A DNA stretch of 64,000 nucleotides, taken from the IMG/VR virus record IMGVR_UViG_3300046328_001165, positions 28,684 through 92,683 of that record; one strand, 5' to 3'. Every line of letters starts with the position of its first letter. The stretch's first letter is position 1. Both the position numbers and the translations under genes were made by a program. This document shows positions 43,811-51,147 of the stretch, in pieces. The stretch comes from a virus. Below the pieces are notes generated by a model. It was not told where the DNA came from. It was given only the letters and a program-made list of their open reading frames with translations, and ran no database searches.

Positions 43811-44242
43811 TCACCCCTCAATTGGTAGTGGTTGATTGTTGGCGATCGCGTTCTGAACAAGCTGGTTGAGCCAGAGCATAGCGGCTTCCTTCTCCGCGTC
43901 CCACCTGTCGGGAAGCTTAGGTAGTAGTGGATTAAAATGTGCGATCGCTACTTTGCAAAACATAGCCTCAACATCAATACCCTCCGCTTCGTCAATGGTG
44001 TCAATCCAGTCTAGGCATTCATCAACGAATTTCAGCAGCAATGAACCCTCTCCTTTTGGAAGGCGAGAATGAGGGGTGTCGCGAAGCCAGTTGTAGTAGT
44101 CCTCCTCGCAGGTCTTGAACAGGTTGTCAAGAACTGCATCTCTCGTCCAGTAACCCGCAATCAAGGTAACATAAGGCTCAAGAAGCTTTCTCGCTTCTGA
44201 ATCTAGGCGGAGTGTGTCAATAAAAACGACTCTAGATGCCAT
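43811..44242 (-). CDS. Unknown protein
   Basis: 143 aa from ATG 44242 (TGAGGA nine nt upstream); a longer start would overlap the upstream gene. Helical and acidic in the centre (FVDECLDWIDTIDEAEG), ending 'AIANNQPLPIEG', a tail also seen in the next gene. Unknown. Confidence 0.6.
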   Translation of the reverse strand: MASRVVFIDTLRLDSEARKLLEPYVTLIAGYWTRDAVLDNLFKTCEEDYYNWLRDTPHSRLPKGEGSLLLKFVDECLDWIDTIDEAEGIDVEAMFCKVAIAHFNPLLPKLPDRWDAEKEAAMLWLNQLVQNAIANNQPLPIEG

Positions 44243-44246
44243 GAAT

Positions 44247-44654
44247 TCATTCCTCAGTTGGTAGTGGCTGGTTATTGGCGATCGCATCTAATTCTTCAAG
44301 GCTCAGGTAAGGCGTGTTCTGGCGATTACTGGAGTCATAAACTTCCCAGAACACCGCAGGCTCATCACCTTCAACATCAATCCAAACCCCTGTTGACTCG
44401 TGACGGCACTCAATTAGATGTTCGTCGTTCGGAAGGGTAAAGAAATCGTCAGGCAGATACGGTCTTTTTTGGGTGTACCTGCTAAACACGTAAAGCCTCT
44501 CAAAAGCGAACCGACTAAGCCGAATCTCAGAGACATCTTCAATTCTGGGTAAGGAATAAATCTCTCTCGCCCTGCCAGCGATCGCACTCGCCATCTCAGG
44601 GGTCAGTTCTATAGCCAATCCACTGCCGCTGCGATCATAGAATCCTAACAACAT
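44247..44654 (-). CDS. Unknown protein
   Basis: 135 aa; 'ELTPEMASAIAGRAREIYSL' helices then strands (GVWIDVEGDEPAVFWEVYD). Ends 'AIANNQPLPTEE', nearly the same tail as its downstream neighbour. Overlaps the upstream gene by 10 nt. Unknown. Confidence 0.6.
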   Translation of the reverse strand: MLLGFYDRSGSGLAIELTPEMASAIAGRAREIYSLPRIEDVSEIRLSRFAFERLYVFSRYTQKRPYLPDDFFTLPNDEHLIECRHESTGVWIDVEGDEPAVFWEVYDSSNRQNTPYLSLEELDAIANNQPLPTEE

Positions 44655-45049
44655 CTATTTATCTCCTCATGACGTTGAGCAAAGTATTCGTGAACCTCTT
44701 GAAATCTCCCTTTAATCCAAGACCATTGGGCAATGCTACCCTCTAAGTCGGGATCGGGTTGAATGTCTTGGCAGTAAGAGCAGTGACCGTTTTGGCTTCC
44801 GTCTATTGCTACAGGTACAGAATAGACACTATAGAAGATTCTTCCTGTCCGTCTTTCCGCCCTTTCGCCAAGAGCGAGGAATCTAAACTTCCCGCCAGAC
44901 ATCGAATTCTGGGAATAGGGTTTAGGGGCGATTAGCAGGAAGGCTCCTGTATTCCATGTAATATCCCAGTCCTCATTTATGTGAGCGGTGAGATTCCCTT
45001 CGCGCCATCCCAATAATTTCGAGACAGCTAGAGACAATTCGTTGTCCAT
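44645..45049 (-). CDS. Unknown protein with HCSYC motif
   Basis: 134 aa; AGGAGATCTT before ATG 45049, a leader also used at 45741. It holds 'GHCSYCQDIQPDPDLEG' and a C-terminal 'EYFAQRHEEINRCC', so Cys/His could bind metal. Unknown. Confidence 0.55.
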   Translation of the reverse strand: MDNELSLAVSKLLGWREGNLTAHINEDWDITWNTGAFLLIAPKPYSQNSMSGGKFRFLALGERAERRTGRIFYSVYSVPVAIDGSQNGHCSYCQDIQPDPDLEGSIAQWSWIKGRFQEVHEYFAQRHEEINRCC

Positions 45050-45057
45050 AAGATCTC

Positions 45058-45525
45058 CTAGTTGTCGTTGAAAACGTGACCGTCGTGCAAAACATATCCA
45101 TTGGAGAAGAGATCGTTAGCGATCGCCTCGTAATCAATGCAATACTCAAGGAAAGTGGGGATCTCCATAAGGTTATCTGCATAGAAGTGAGCGAGTTTAA
45201 CCTCTGTCTCAAACTCCCCTTCGTGTCGCTCTTGATACTTCCGAACATCGTCCCAATGCTTGATATATACCAGAAACCCTTCGCCATGCTCCTCAACAGC
45301 TTCGGCGATCTCAATAACTCGATCTATATCGGGATTGGTTCCAAGATTCGGCATATCCTCGTAGTCGTGAATAGCCCATTCTTCGGCATCCTCAATGGGT
45401 GATTCTTCGAGAAGCTTTTCGATTTGATCCTCAAGGTCGGAATCAGAAGCGCAAAGCCATTCCCCATGCGTACAACCTGCGTTGTACGATGCTAAACAAA
45501 CAACGTAGACTTGTGGATTGTGCAT
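45058..45525 (-). CDS. ardA: ArdA-type antirestriction protein
   Basis: 155 aa. The order 'IYVVCLASYNAG…HGEWLCA', '…LLEESPIEDAEEWAIHDYED', 'IAEAVEEHGEGFLVYI', 'YIKHWDD…HEGEFETE', then 'IPTFLEYCIDYEAIANDLF' is that of ArdA, a DNA-mimic dimer that occupies the DNA-binding site of type I restriction-modification enzymes. The high acidity (Asp/Glu) fits the mimicry. ArdA is usual on conjugative elements and phages that enter restricting hosts. Its position in the middle of the small-gene block supports an anti-defence role for the block. Length fits the family. Confidence 0.85.
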   Translation of the reverse strand: MHNPQVYVVCLASYNAGCTHGEWLCASDSDLEDQIEKLLEESPIEDAEEWAIHDYEDMPNLGTNPDIDRVIEIAEAVEEHGEGFLVYIKHWDDVRKYQERHEGEFETEVKLAHFYADNLMEIPTFLEYCIDYEAIANDLFSNGYVLHDGHVFNDN

Positions 45526-45558
45526 TGCTGTGTCTCCTTATTTCGATTTGTTTTGATG

Positions 45559-45741
45559 CTAAACGGCGGTAGATTTGCCGAGTTTCGGGGCGGCGTAAAC
45601 TCTGACGTGGCTCCACCCAACTTTTTTCAACTCAGATTTAATGTATCCAACGTTCTCTTTCGCCACATAAACACTGCTCGACTCCTCATAGGCTTGAAAC
45701 GCCCACAAGGTAAGTCTCTGTTTCATAAACTCAAAAAGCAT
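45559..45741 (-). CDS. Unknown small protein, 60 aa
   Basis: ATG 45741 with AGGAGATCTT directly upstream, preferred to a longer start. Sequence MLFEFMKQRLTLWAFQAYEE then 'SVYVAKENVGYIKSELKK' and a basic strand. Unknown. Confidence 0.55.
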   Translation of the reverse strand: MLFEFMKQRLTLWAFQAYEESSSVYVAKENVGYIKSELKKVGWSHVRVYAAPKLGKSTAV

Positions 45742-45810
45742 AAGATCTCCTAGATTTTTCCAACGCGAAGCTGAGGCGATCGCCTGTCGTAATATTGATT
45801 TTAAACAAAT

Positions 45811-45825
45811 GTTTGTGGCAGTATT
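45811..45825 (+). promoter_or_regulatory. Variant of the TTTTGTGG element in an intergenic gap
   Basis: GTTTGTGGCAGTATT differs at two positions from the 1509 element. The 117-nt gap 45742-45858 holds it and two HIP1-type sites and has no ORF; a promoter for the 45741 gene may lie here. Confidence 0.35.
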
Positions 45826-45858
45826 ATTGCAGCGATCGCGCTCTAAAGTCAATTAAAT

Positions 45859-46281
45859 TCAGCCGTACATCTCGTTAGATTCCCAGTAGTCAAATTCAAT
45901 GCGCTGGTAGTTACAGTTCATGTGGTGGACAGTGTGGATACCGCCTGCGTCTATAGTCACCTTCCCTTCTGTCCAGTCCCCGTTATCCATCACGCGAATT
46001 GAATAGACGGGAGATATAGCGCAAAATTCCTCATAGTTCCGATGGCTGCATTCTTTGAATCTGCCGATAATTCCCACTCCGCCAGATGTTTTGTGTAGTG
46101 GCAATTCTCCGCCAAGGGTTAACCCTCGGTGTTCAAGCCAATTTAAAAAGTTCTGACGCTTGTTGAATGCGACGTAAGATAAAGCGGCTGTTGTGACCGT
46201 GTACCAATAGTTACAACATTTGCTGTTTGCGTCTTCGTCTAGGGTGCATACAAATAGCTGCGAGTAGTTTGTCGTGTGCAT
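45859..46281 (-). CDS. Unknown conserved-looking phage protein
   Basis: 140 aa. 'FLNWLEHRGLTLGGELP' and 'SIRVMDNGDWTEGKVTIDAGGIHTVHHMN' have the pattern of a small protein seen in several phages and plasmids as 'FL.WL..rGL…yMvl.NGeyT.g.v…giktvhylN'. Function unknown. Confidence 0.6.
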   Translation of the reverse strand: MHTTNYSQLFVCTLDEDANSKCCNYWYTVTTAALSYVAFNKRQNFLNWLEHRGLTLGGELPLHKTSGGVGIIGRFKECSHRNYEEFCAISPVYSIRVMDNGDWTEGKVTIDAGGIHTVHHMNCNYQRIEFDYWESNEMYG

Positions 46282-46362
46282 TTGTTTATCCTTGCTTGAG
46301 GTTTACTGGTCGGAGTGGACGAGCTGGCGATCGCTATACCCGATATAGAGGCTAAAGTTTGT

Positions 46363-46602
46363 TTATTCTTCGGTGTCGCCATAAACCAAATCGCGACTTG
46401 CTGTATCCAAAAACTGATACTCAGTCGCGGTAACTAAAATCTCAACGTATTCACCATCAATGTTTAACGGGATAGCATCAGCCTCCTGTATTGAAATGTT
46501 GATACCCTCTTGAGCGTATGCCTGTTCAGCGCCCCTGTAAAAGCCTTCCAATCGCCAGCGCATAAAATCAAACACCGTAGCCGTGATATGAATACCTTTC
46601 AT
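46363..46602 (-). CDS. Unknown small protein
   Basis: 79 aa from ATG 46602, which shares a base with the upstream stop (TAATG) and has GGAGG nine nt upstream. Alternating strands (VEILVTATEYQFLDTASRD). Unknown. Confidence 0.6.
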   Translation of the reverse strand: MKGIHITATVFDFMRWRLEGFYRGAEQAYAQEGINISIQEADAIPLNIDGEYVEILVTATEYQFLDTASRDLVYGDTEE

Positions 46603-46967
46603 TAGATGTGCCTCCGCACGATTTCTACACAATCCGATTTGGAGTAGACATTCAGAACCGCTTCTGTTAGCGCTCGATAGGTGTATCCCACGCTATCCTG
46701 ATCCGTGTCTCTGTACTTATCAAGGATTGCATCAAAAGCAACACCCTCGTCTTCAAGGAGCTTACCAGCCATTGTCCAGTGATCCTCAATAGTTATATTC
46801 TCGCCAGCGATGTTGACTATATCCACAGCCACGGCATAGCTGTCGGCTGCAATGACAACGTTCTCGGAGAAGCGATCGCATACAGCACCAATATCCAAAA
46901 GGTCTCCCCCAAATTGGCGCTGAAGTTCTTGGGCGAGTCCGCAAATGTCTGTGATTGCCTTAGCCAT
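46602..46967 (-). CDS. Unknown acidic small protein
   Basis: 121 aa; 'GENITIEDHWTMAGKLLEDEG' then 'YTYRALTEAVLNVYSKSD'. Overlaps the upstream gene by 8 nt. Unknown. Confidence 0.6.
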   Translation of the reverse strand: MAKAITDICGLAQELQRQFGGDLLDIGAVCDRFSENVVIAADSYAVAVDIVNIAGENITIEDHWTMAGKLLEDEGVAFDAILDKYRDTDQDSVGYTYRALTEAVLNVYSKSDCVEIVRRHI

Positions 46968-47244
46968 TGGTGTTTGCTCCGTAAGTTGATTGAATAAACG
47001 CCTCGGCGTTGTCGGGATCGACTTCGCGCAAGATTAATTTAGAGTGCTCGTAAAGCCCAGAAGCTCTAGAGATAACTTCTTCGTGTTCAAACTTGCTGTT
47101 TCCTCGTCGCAAGGTAGCACCCTTTGTTTTGAGTAGCATCTGGTAGTTGTAGCGAGCCTCGCGAACCATGATTTCTGCGTAGCGAATAACTTCCTCGTTC
47201 TTGGCAAGCAATCGCCGAATATTTTTTTTGTAACCATTAAGCAT
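46960..47244 (-). CDS. Unknown basic helical protein
   Basis: 94 aa from ATG 47244 after GGAGGAGACG. Basic N-terminal helix (YKKNIRRLLAKNEEVIRY), then 'ATLRRGNSKFEHEEVISRA'. Unknown. Confidence 0.6.
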   Translation of the reverse strand: MLNGYKKNIRRLLAKNEEVIRYAEIMVREARYNYQMLLKTKGATLRRGNSKFEHEEVISRASGLYEHSKLILREVDPDNAEAFIQSTYGANTNG

Positions 47245-47395
47245 CGTCTCCTCCTGAATAGTCAAACTTGACGAAATCTTGAAGGCTGTATGCGACAACT
47301 TCTCCGTCCTCATCCACAGACCCTATGACTGTGTACTTGATCGGAGTGACCGTGTAAAGGATATACAGGTCGTCAATAGCCTCTAGCGGGATCAC
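47237..47395 (-). CDS. Short ORF from GTG inside an inverted repeat
   Basis: 52 aa from GTG 47395, overlapping the upstream stop as GTGA. Reads MIPLEAIDDLYILYTV… and is beta-rich and acidic. A longer frame up to 47485 exists but would overlap the 49-aa gene out of frame. Unknown. Confidence 0.5.
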   Translation of the reverse strand: MIPLEAIDDLYILYTVTPIKYTVIGSVDEDGEVVAYSLQDFVKFDYSGGDDA

Positions 47396-47443
47396 GGCGC
47401 ATTGATATCCATCTTTTCGATAGAAATCAATGCGCCGTGATCC
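47389..47443. repeat. 18-bp perfect inverted repeat
   Basis: Arms GGATCACGGCGCATTGAT and complement at 47389-47406 and 47426-47443, loop 19 nt. It lies across the junction of the 49- and 52-aa ORFs and contains their stop and start. Confidence 0.9.
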
Positions 47444-47541
47444 TGTTGGTATAGTTGTTCGACTGCGCCAATTAGATTGCGCCAACCCTTGAGTAGCAGC
47501 GGTGCGTCAAGGGTTACTTGGATTGGCTGAACTCTAGGCAT
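47392..47541 (-). CDS. Unknown small protein, 49 aa
   Basis: ATG 47541 lies in AGGAGGGATTAATG and overlaps the previous gene by 8 nt. MPRVQPIQVTLDAP then 'LLLKGWRNLIGAVEQLY'; the frame ends at TGA 47392-47394 inside the inverted repeat. It may be the N-terminal part of a gene broken by the repeat, with the 52-aa ORF as the rest. Confidence 0.55.
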   Translation of the reverse strand: MPRVQPIQVTLDAPLLLKGWRNLIGAVEQLYQQDHGALISIEKMDINAP

Positions 47542-47959
47542 TAATCCCTCCTAAATAACGATTATCGGCGGCAACAACCATCTCCAGAACAGACTCCATT
47601 CCGTCGTAAACGTATGACATGGCATCTTCGATGGCGTTGTTTAGGTAAAAGTCGTTCTCCCATTCGCTTTCGATACGATCAATGATTGCCTCTGTATCAA
47701 GTAGGCTTTCGAGATTGCCTTTAACACCGTAATAGCGACTTTCATCAAAATTAACGCCGTGGAATTCTTCGCAAGATAGGTCGTGTTGATCGTCAGCCCA
47801 ACTGATCACCCAGTCGGTGATATCGTCAACGGTGACTGCAATCACCGCATCGGTTGTGTATGCAGCAAAGGCTTCGGCGATCTTTGCTCTGTTGTGTTCG
47901 CCAAAAGTGGCGGCAAATGCGTTGATTAGGCGATCAGGATTTGCGATAATTTTAGTCAT
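47534..47959 (-). CDS. Unknown acidic protein
   Basis: 141 aa; 'VTVDDITDWVISWADDQHD' and 'LDTEAIIDRIESEWENDF' look helical and acidic. Upstream lies the decayed 48014-48260 gene. Unknown. Confidence 0.6.
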   Translation of the reverse strand: MTKIIANPDRLINAFAATFGEHNRAKIAEAFAAYTTDAVIAVTVDDITDWVISWADDQHDLSCEEFHGVNFDESRYYGVKGNLESLLDTEAIIDRIESEWENDFYLNNAIEDAMSYVYDGMESVLEMVVAADNRYLGGINA

Positions 47960-48013
47960 TACTTAAAAGATCCATTTTTAGTTGTTAATACTGATTCGAT
48001 AGCGAGAACCGAT

Positions 48014-48260
48014 CTAGGGGGTGAGCCAAAGATCAGTAGATGGAGAATACTCGTAATGCTTATTGATTTCTGGCTCAGCACAGGAGCGCCAGAAGTCTGA
48101 AGGCTTTTCTCGGCACAGCCATTCCTTTTAGCCGCTAAACATGTAGGATTTTCCGTGTGAGTCCTCGCTGGAATACTGGATCATCGACTTAGTTTCGTAT
48201 CGCGTCCACTCCTCGCCTTCAAACTGAATGCGAACCGTCAAAAGTTTATACGTGATCATA
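48014..48260 (-). pseudogene. Decayed small gene: one-base frameshift plus in-frame TAA
   Basis: This explains the 286-nt gap. ATG 48260 overlaps the upstream gene, but a T5 at ~48240 shifts the frame after seven codons. Removing one T gives 'LLTVRIQFEGEEWTRYE' and 'QYSSEDSHGKSYMFSG', then TAA at 48128-48130, after which the same frame continues 'KEWLCREKPSDFWRSC' and 'HYEYSPSTDLWLTP' to TAG 48014. The restored product would be ~81 aa. Two lesions in one gene favour decay over a single sequencing error. Confidence 0.5.
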
Positions 48261-48443
48261 AAATCCAATCTCTCTAGACTCTTTTAAATACTTCGACTTC
48301 AACTCGGACATCGCTTTCGCGCATTGCCAGCCATGCTGCAAGGATCGCTTACCGCTAGTAGGCTCCTCGTAACCATCGTGAAACAAATCCATTCCACGAT
48401 GGAAATCTTTGTCCCACTGCGCCAGAAGTTGCTCTTTCGTCAT
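48246..48443 (-). CDS. Unknown small protein
   Basis: 65 aa, ATGA overlap with the upstream gene. Helical: 'KDFHRGMDLFHDGYEEPT', 'CAKAMSELKSKYLKESRE'. Unknown. Confidence 0.6.
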   Translation of the reverse strand: MTKEQLLAQWDKDFHRGMDLFHDGYEEPTSGKRSLQHGWQCAKAMSELKSKYLKESREIGFYDHV

Positions 48444-48715
48444 TTCTTAATCCATGAATAAAGTGGTTCTAAATAGCTGTCGGTAACGAGAGAAAGGCGC
48501 TTGTTGCCTTTATTCATCGTCTCCTTTTTGTGTTTTCCATCGGCATCGGTCATCTGGTAGAAGAGATTGCCCTTTCCTTCAACAAGAGTGAAGTAAACCT
48601 CAAGGCTCTCACCCCAGTCGGGGCTGGGGTCTGCGACCTCGAACACGTAGCGATCGCGTGGTCGCATGTGTTCGATTAGGTCTTTGAATTCGGTGAATGA
48701 TTTAGGCGATCGCAT
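48440..48715 (-). CDS. Unknown small protein
   Basis: 91 aa from ATG 48715, right after the upstream stop; a longer frame from 48751 overlaps the upstream gene and lacks support. MRSPKSFTEFKDLIEH then 'YVFEVADPSPDWGESLEVYF'. Unknown. Confidence 0.55.
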   Translation of the reverse strand: MRSPKSFTEFKDLIEHMRPRDRYVFEVADPSPDWGESLEVYFTLVEGKGNLFYQMTDADGKHKKETMNKGNKRLSLVTDSYLEPLYSWIKK

Positions 48716-48717
48716 AG

Positions 48718-49002
48718 TTAAAATACCGATAGTTCGACAACCATCTTCCACTCGTCTTCGGTCAGGTCTCTACCGAAATAAGTGAAGTCCTGCTCATCAT
48801 CAAAGATGATGTCTTCGTTTGCAGCTAAGTCAGCCCAAAGATCTGGGTGAACGGCGCAAGGCTCTCTATCGCACTCAAGGAGAGAATCGACGAACTCCCA
48901 CCCTTCCTGTTTAAGTTGCAGAGACAAGGACTGCCCTTCTTCTCGCAGGCTTTGCAGTGACTCTTGGTATTCACTGATTTTGGCTTGCAGTTGTTCGTTC
49001 AT
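48718..49002 (-). CDS. Member 4 of a tandem paralogue quartet
   Basis: 94 aa. The plan N-helix, 'QEGWEFVDSLL', '…HPDLWADLA…', acidic loop, C-terminal 'EDEWKMVVELSVF' recurs in the three genes upstream. This copy is the most divergent. Unknown. Confidence 0.65.
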   Translation of the reverse strand: MNEQLQAKISEYQESLQSLREEGQSLSLQLKQEGWEFVDSLLECDREPCAVHPDLWADLAANEDIIFDDEQDFTYFGRDLTEDEWKMVVELSVF

Positions 49003-49039
49003 ATTTTTGTTGTTTTGATAGGTTTACAAGGCGATCGCA

Positions 49040-49327
49040 CTAGGCTCCAATCAATATCTCAACGATATGATCTCCCCATTCTTCGCCTTCTGATTGAAGA
49101 AGATCGAACAAGGAACCGAAGGCATTCCATTCAATGTCGGGACTCCACCCGTCAGAACTAGCGAGTTTGGGGCTGATCATTAGGATTCCTCCGTTGTGAC
49201 CTTGGATGCCATAAATGACTGTCCAACCAGCTTTTTCTAGACTCTCACGCAAAGCCCTCCCGCTTGGGATGAGCGTGTCAAGCAGCCGATTGTAGCTGTC
49301 AATCTTCTCTTTTAATGCTAAATCCAT
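49040..49327 (-). CDS. Member 3 of a tandem paralogue quartet
   Basis: 95 aa; 'LEKAGWTVIYGIQGHNGGIL' , 'MISPKLASSDGW' and 'DHIVEILIGA' align with the 49337 and 49625 genes. Unknown. Confidence 0.65.
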   Translation of the reverse strand: MDLALKEKIDSYNRLLDTLIPSGRALRESLEKAGWTVIYGIQGHNGGILMISPKLASSDGWSPDIEWNAFGSLFDLLQSEGEEWGDHIVEILIGA

Positions 49328-49336
49328 AACTGTTTC

Positions 49337-49615
49337 CTAAAATAAAATGTAATCAAGGTTCTCAACCCACTTGGGGTCAGGCTCTTCTAGCATCTCTGGT
49401 GTTTCGCCTCCATCGAAAGTATCCAACTCCAAGGAGCCGTACATCTCAGGAGATACCAGCCAATACTGGTATCGAGAGTCTGGGTTGTACTCGCCAATGT
49501 CTTTTGCAACCCATTCCCAACCACAGTCTTTTAATATCGCCTGAGCTTCGGTGGTTGCCTCATCAAAAGACTTCTTCGCTAATTGGTAAACAGCGATCGC
49601 TTCTTGAGAAATCAT
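49337..49615 (-). CDS. Member 2 of a tandem paralogue quartet
   Basis: 92 aa; 'AILKDCGWEWVAKDIGEYN', 'YWLVSPEMYGSLEL', 'PDPKWVENLDYILF'. Closest to the 49625 copy. Nine nt apart from it. Unknown. Confidence 0.65.
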   Translation of the reverse strand: MISQEAIAVYQLAKKSFDEATTEAQAILKDCGWEWVAKDIGEYNPDSRYQYWLVSPEMYGSLELDTFDGGETPEMLEEPDPKWVENLDYILF

Positions 49616-49624
49616 AATTAGCTC

Positions 49625-49900
49625 CTAAAATAACAAATAATCAACAAATTCATTCCAGATGTCGAGATCTGGCTCACCATCGAATTCTGGGTATGGCTGA
49701 CCATCCCGAATAATGAGAGGCGTTTCATCAAACATCTTTGGCGAAACGAGCCACTCTTGATAGTTACCCTCAATACCCTTCAGAACCCACTGCCAGCCAC
49801 ATTCTCTCAAGGAGAGTTGAATCTCGGTAGTTTGCCTTTCAAAATGTTCTATATAGCCTACATACCGAGCGATCAAGCTCTGTATCTGGAATTCAGTCAT
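49625..49900 (-). CDS. Member 1 of a tandem paralogue quartet
   Basis: 91 aa; 'SLRECGWQWVLKGIEGNYQ', 'EWLVSPKMFDETPL', 'DIWNEFVDYLLF'. ATGA overlap with the 61-aa gene upstream. A compact helix-strand fold with a conserved Cys/Gly-Trp and 'VSPKM' core. Unknown function. Confidence 0.65.
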   Translation of the reverse strand: MTEFQIQSLIARYVGYIEHFERQTTEIQLSLRECGWQWVLKGIEGNYQEWLVSPKMFDETPLIIRDGQPYPEFDGEPDLDIWNEFVDYLLF

Positions 49901-50082
49901 CGTTCCCCTCCTTGATTTGTAGACAGCTTTGAGATTTCGCCTCGAACATAAGCGCGAAACATCGACTTTGCTTCGCGCTTGGTGTGTCCGATATACATCT
50001 GCTTGTAATACTGGTTGCCGATGATTGTAGACAGTTTGAGATACCCGTTGGGGGTAACTTGTTCTGAGATGTCAATCTTCAT
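49897..50082 (-). CDS. Unknown small protein
   Basis: 61 aa from ATG 50082: MKIDISEQVTPNGYLKL then 'QYYKQMYIGHTKREAKSM', a strand-helix layout with many Lys. The overlapping frame 49893-50075 is rejected because this one has the ATGA coupling and protein-like composition. Unknown. Confidence 0.6.
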   Translation of the reverse strand: MKIDISEQVTPNGYLKLSTIIGNQYYKQMYIGHTKREAKSMFRAYVRGEISKLSTNQGGER

Positions 50083-50302
50083 CGTCTTCTCCTGTAGTTA
50101 CTTGCCACCAGCCACGAAACTCAAATTCCTGATCGTTGTCTCCGCTGACCAGAGCGCAAAGCTCGCCTTGCGTATGCCCTTGTGGGTACATCTCGAAGAT
50201 TCTAGCGATCGCAGCCTCTTCCAGTTCCTTCGCGTAATCCTCACGAGGGGGATTGTCCTCCTCGTTCCGCCATTGATACCAGATCTTTAGTGTGCGTTCC
50301 AT
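50072..50302 (-). CDS. Unknown small protein
   Basis: 76 aa from ATG 50302, sharing a base with the TAA of the upstream gene. 'KIWYQWRNEEDNPPREDYAKE', 'EEAAIARIFEMYPQG' and a C-terminal acidic 'GEDDED'. Unknown. Confidence 0.6.
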   Translation of the reverse strand: MERTLKIWYQWRNEEDNPPREDYAKELEEAAIARIFEMYPQGHTQGELCALVSGDNDQEFEFRGWWQVTTGEDDED

Positions 50303-50691
50303 TATTCTTGTACCCAATATAGTTTTGATCCGTGTGTAATCATTTGGCGAAACTCTGCGCGATCGCAGGGTTCGCCGTCGCGAATCCAGTGCGGGATGAC
50401 GCGAGGATTGTAAGTAATCTCACCCTGAGCCTCAATGTCTTGAGGATAGTCAAGATGTACTTCAACCATCTCGCACTCAACCCAAGCGCAAACAGATTTG
50501 TTCGCGCCGTCGTGGATTCTCTGCGCTGTTTTTGCGGCGTTATGCAGCCGACAGTCCCATAAGATGAGGCTGTACTGCGAGGGTTCGTAGTAGTGAACTT
50601 CCGACCCTCGCTTGACTTGCCAGTGGCGGCAATACTCGCCCTTGGCAAGATGGAAACGGACGGTTGTGGTTATTATTGGTAACGCTCGCAA
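50302..50691 (-). CDS. Unknown protein
   Basis: 129 aa; the only in-frame start near the upstream gene is TTG 50691, overlapping it by 19 nt, with GAAGATC upstream. 'YEPSQYSLILWDCRLHNAA' and 'EITYNPRVIPHWIRDGEP'. Unknown. Confidence 0.55.
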   Translation of the reverse strand: MRALPIITTTVRFHLAKGEYCRHWQVKRGSEVHYYEPSQYSLILWDCRLHNAAKTAQRIHDGANKSVCAWVECEMVEVHLDYPQDIEAQGEITYNPRVIPHWIRDGEPCDRAEFRQMITHGSKLYWVQE

Positions 50692-50846
50692 AGATCTTCA
50701 AGTGTTAAAATGATCGCGCTAGACTCAGGAATAAACCCGTCTTTTTCCAACCAAGAAGCAAGGGCTTCCGTGAGCGTAAGAGCGTCACGGCGATCGCCTT
50801 CTAAAAGTGCAGCGATTAGTTGTCTGATTGTTGTGGTTACGTCCAT
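50673..50846 (-). CDS. Small helical protein, 57 aa
   Basis: ATG 50846 overlaps the upstream gene by 10 nt. MDVTTTIRQLIAALLEG then 'DALTLTEALASWLEKDGF'. The '..aL..gd..eAl..aeal.~WL.kgGf.P' plan is common in small phage proteins. Unknown function. Confidence 0.6.
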   Translation of the reverse strand: MDVTTTIRQLIAALLEGDRRDALTLTEALASWLEKDGFIPESSAIILTLEDLCERYQ

Positions 50847-51115
50847 GCTTTAAAATGTTTGAGGTTTTCGAGTTCGGAGAGAATTTTTTCGTTGGCAAGA
50901 GACGTGTAAATATCGGCTAGATCACGAATTGCAGCGGTTGCAAGAATTTGAGCCAGCACTTGTCTTCTGCCATCCGCTCCACCGTCTGAGTCATCCATGT
51001 AGGAGTCCACATCTATCGCTCCAGACTCGTAAAAGTGTTTAGCCTTTTCGTTTAGCGCCAAAATAGATCCCTGAAAAAGGACTGCGACTTCGTGTAAGAC
51101 TCGCTCTTTGTTCAT
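50837..51115 (-). CDS. Unknown small helical protein
   Basis: 92 aa, ATG 51115. 'VLHEVAVLFQGSILALNEKA' and 'LAQILATAAIRDLADIYTSL', with an acidic loop (DSYMDDSDGGADG). Unknown. Confidence 0.6.
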   Translation of the reverse strand: MNKERVLHEVAVLFQGSILALNEKAKHFYESGAIDVDSYMDDSDGGADGRRQVLAQILATAAIRDLADIYTSLANEKILSELENLKHFKAWT

Positions 51116-51147
51116 GATTTTGTTTTAGTTTTGTTGATGGTTGACTG

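Noticed and set aside
47237-47485. 82-aa ORF from TTG 47485
   Set aside because: It overlaps the well-started 49-aa ORF for 94 nt in another frame; the GTG 47395 start with GTGA overlap is more likely.
49893-50075. 60-aa ORF on the minus strand
   Set aside because: Ser/Cys-rich shadow of the 61-aa gene at 49897-50082, which has ATGA coupling and protein-like composition.
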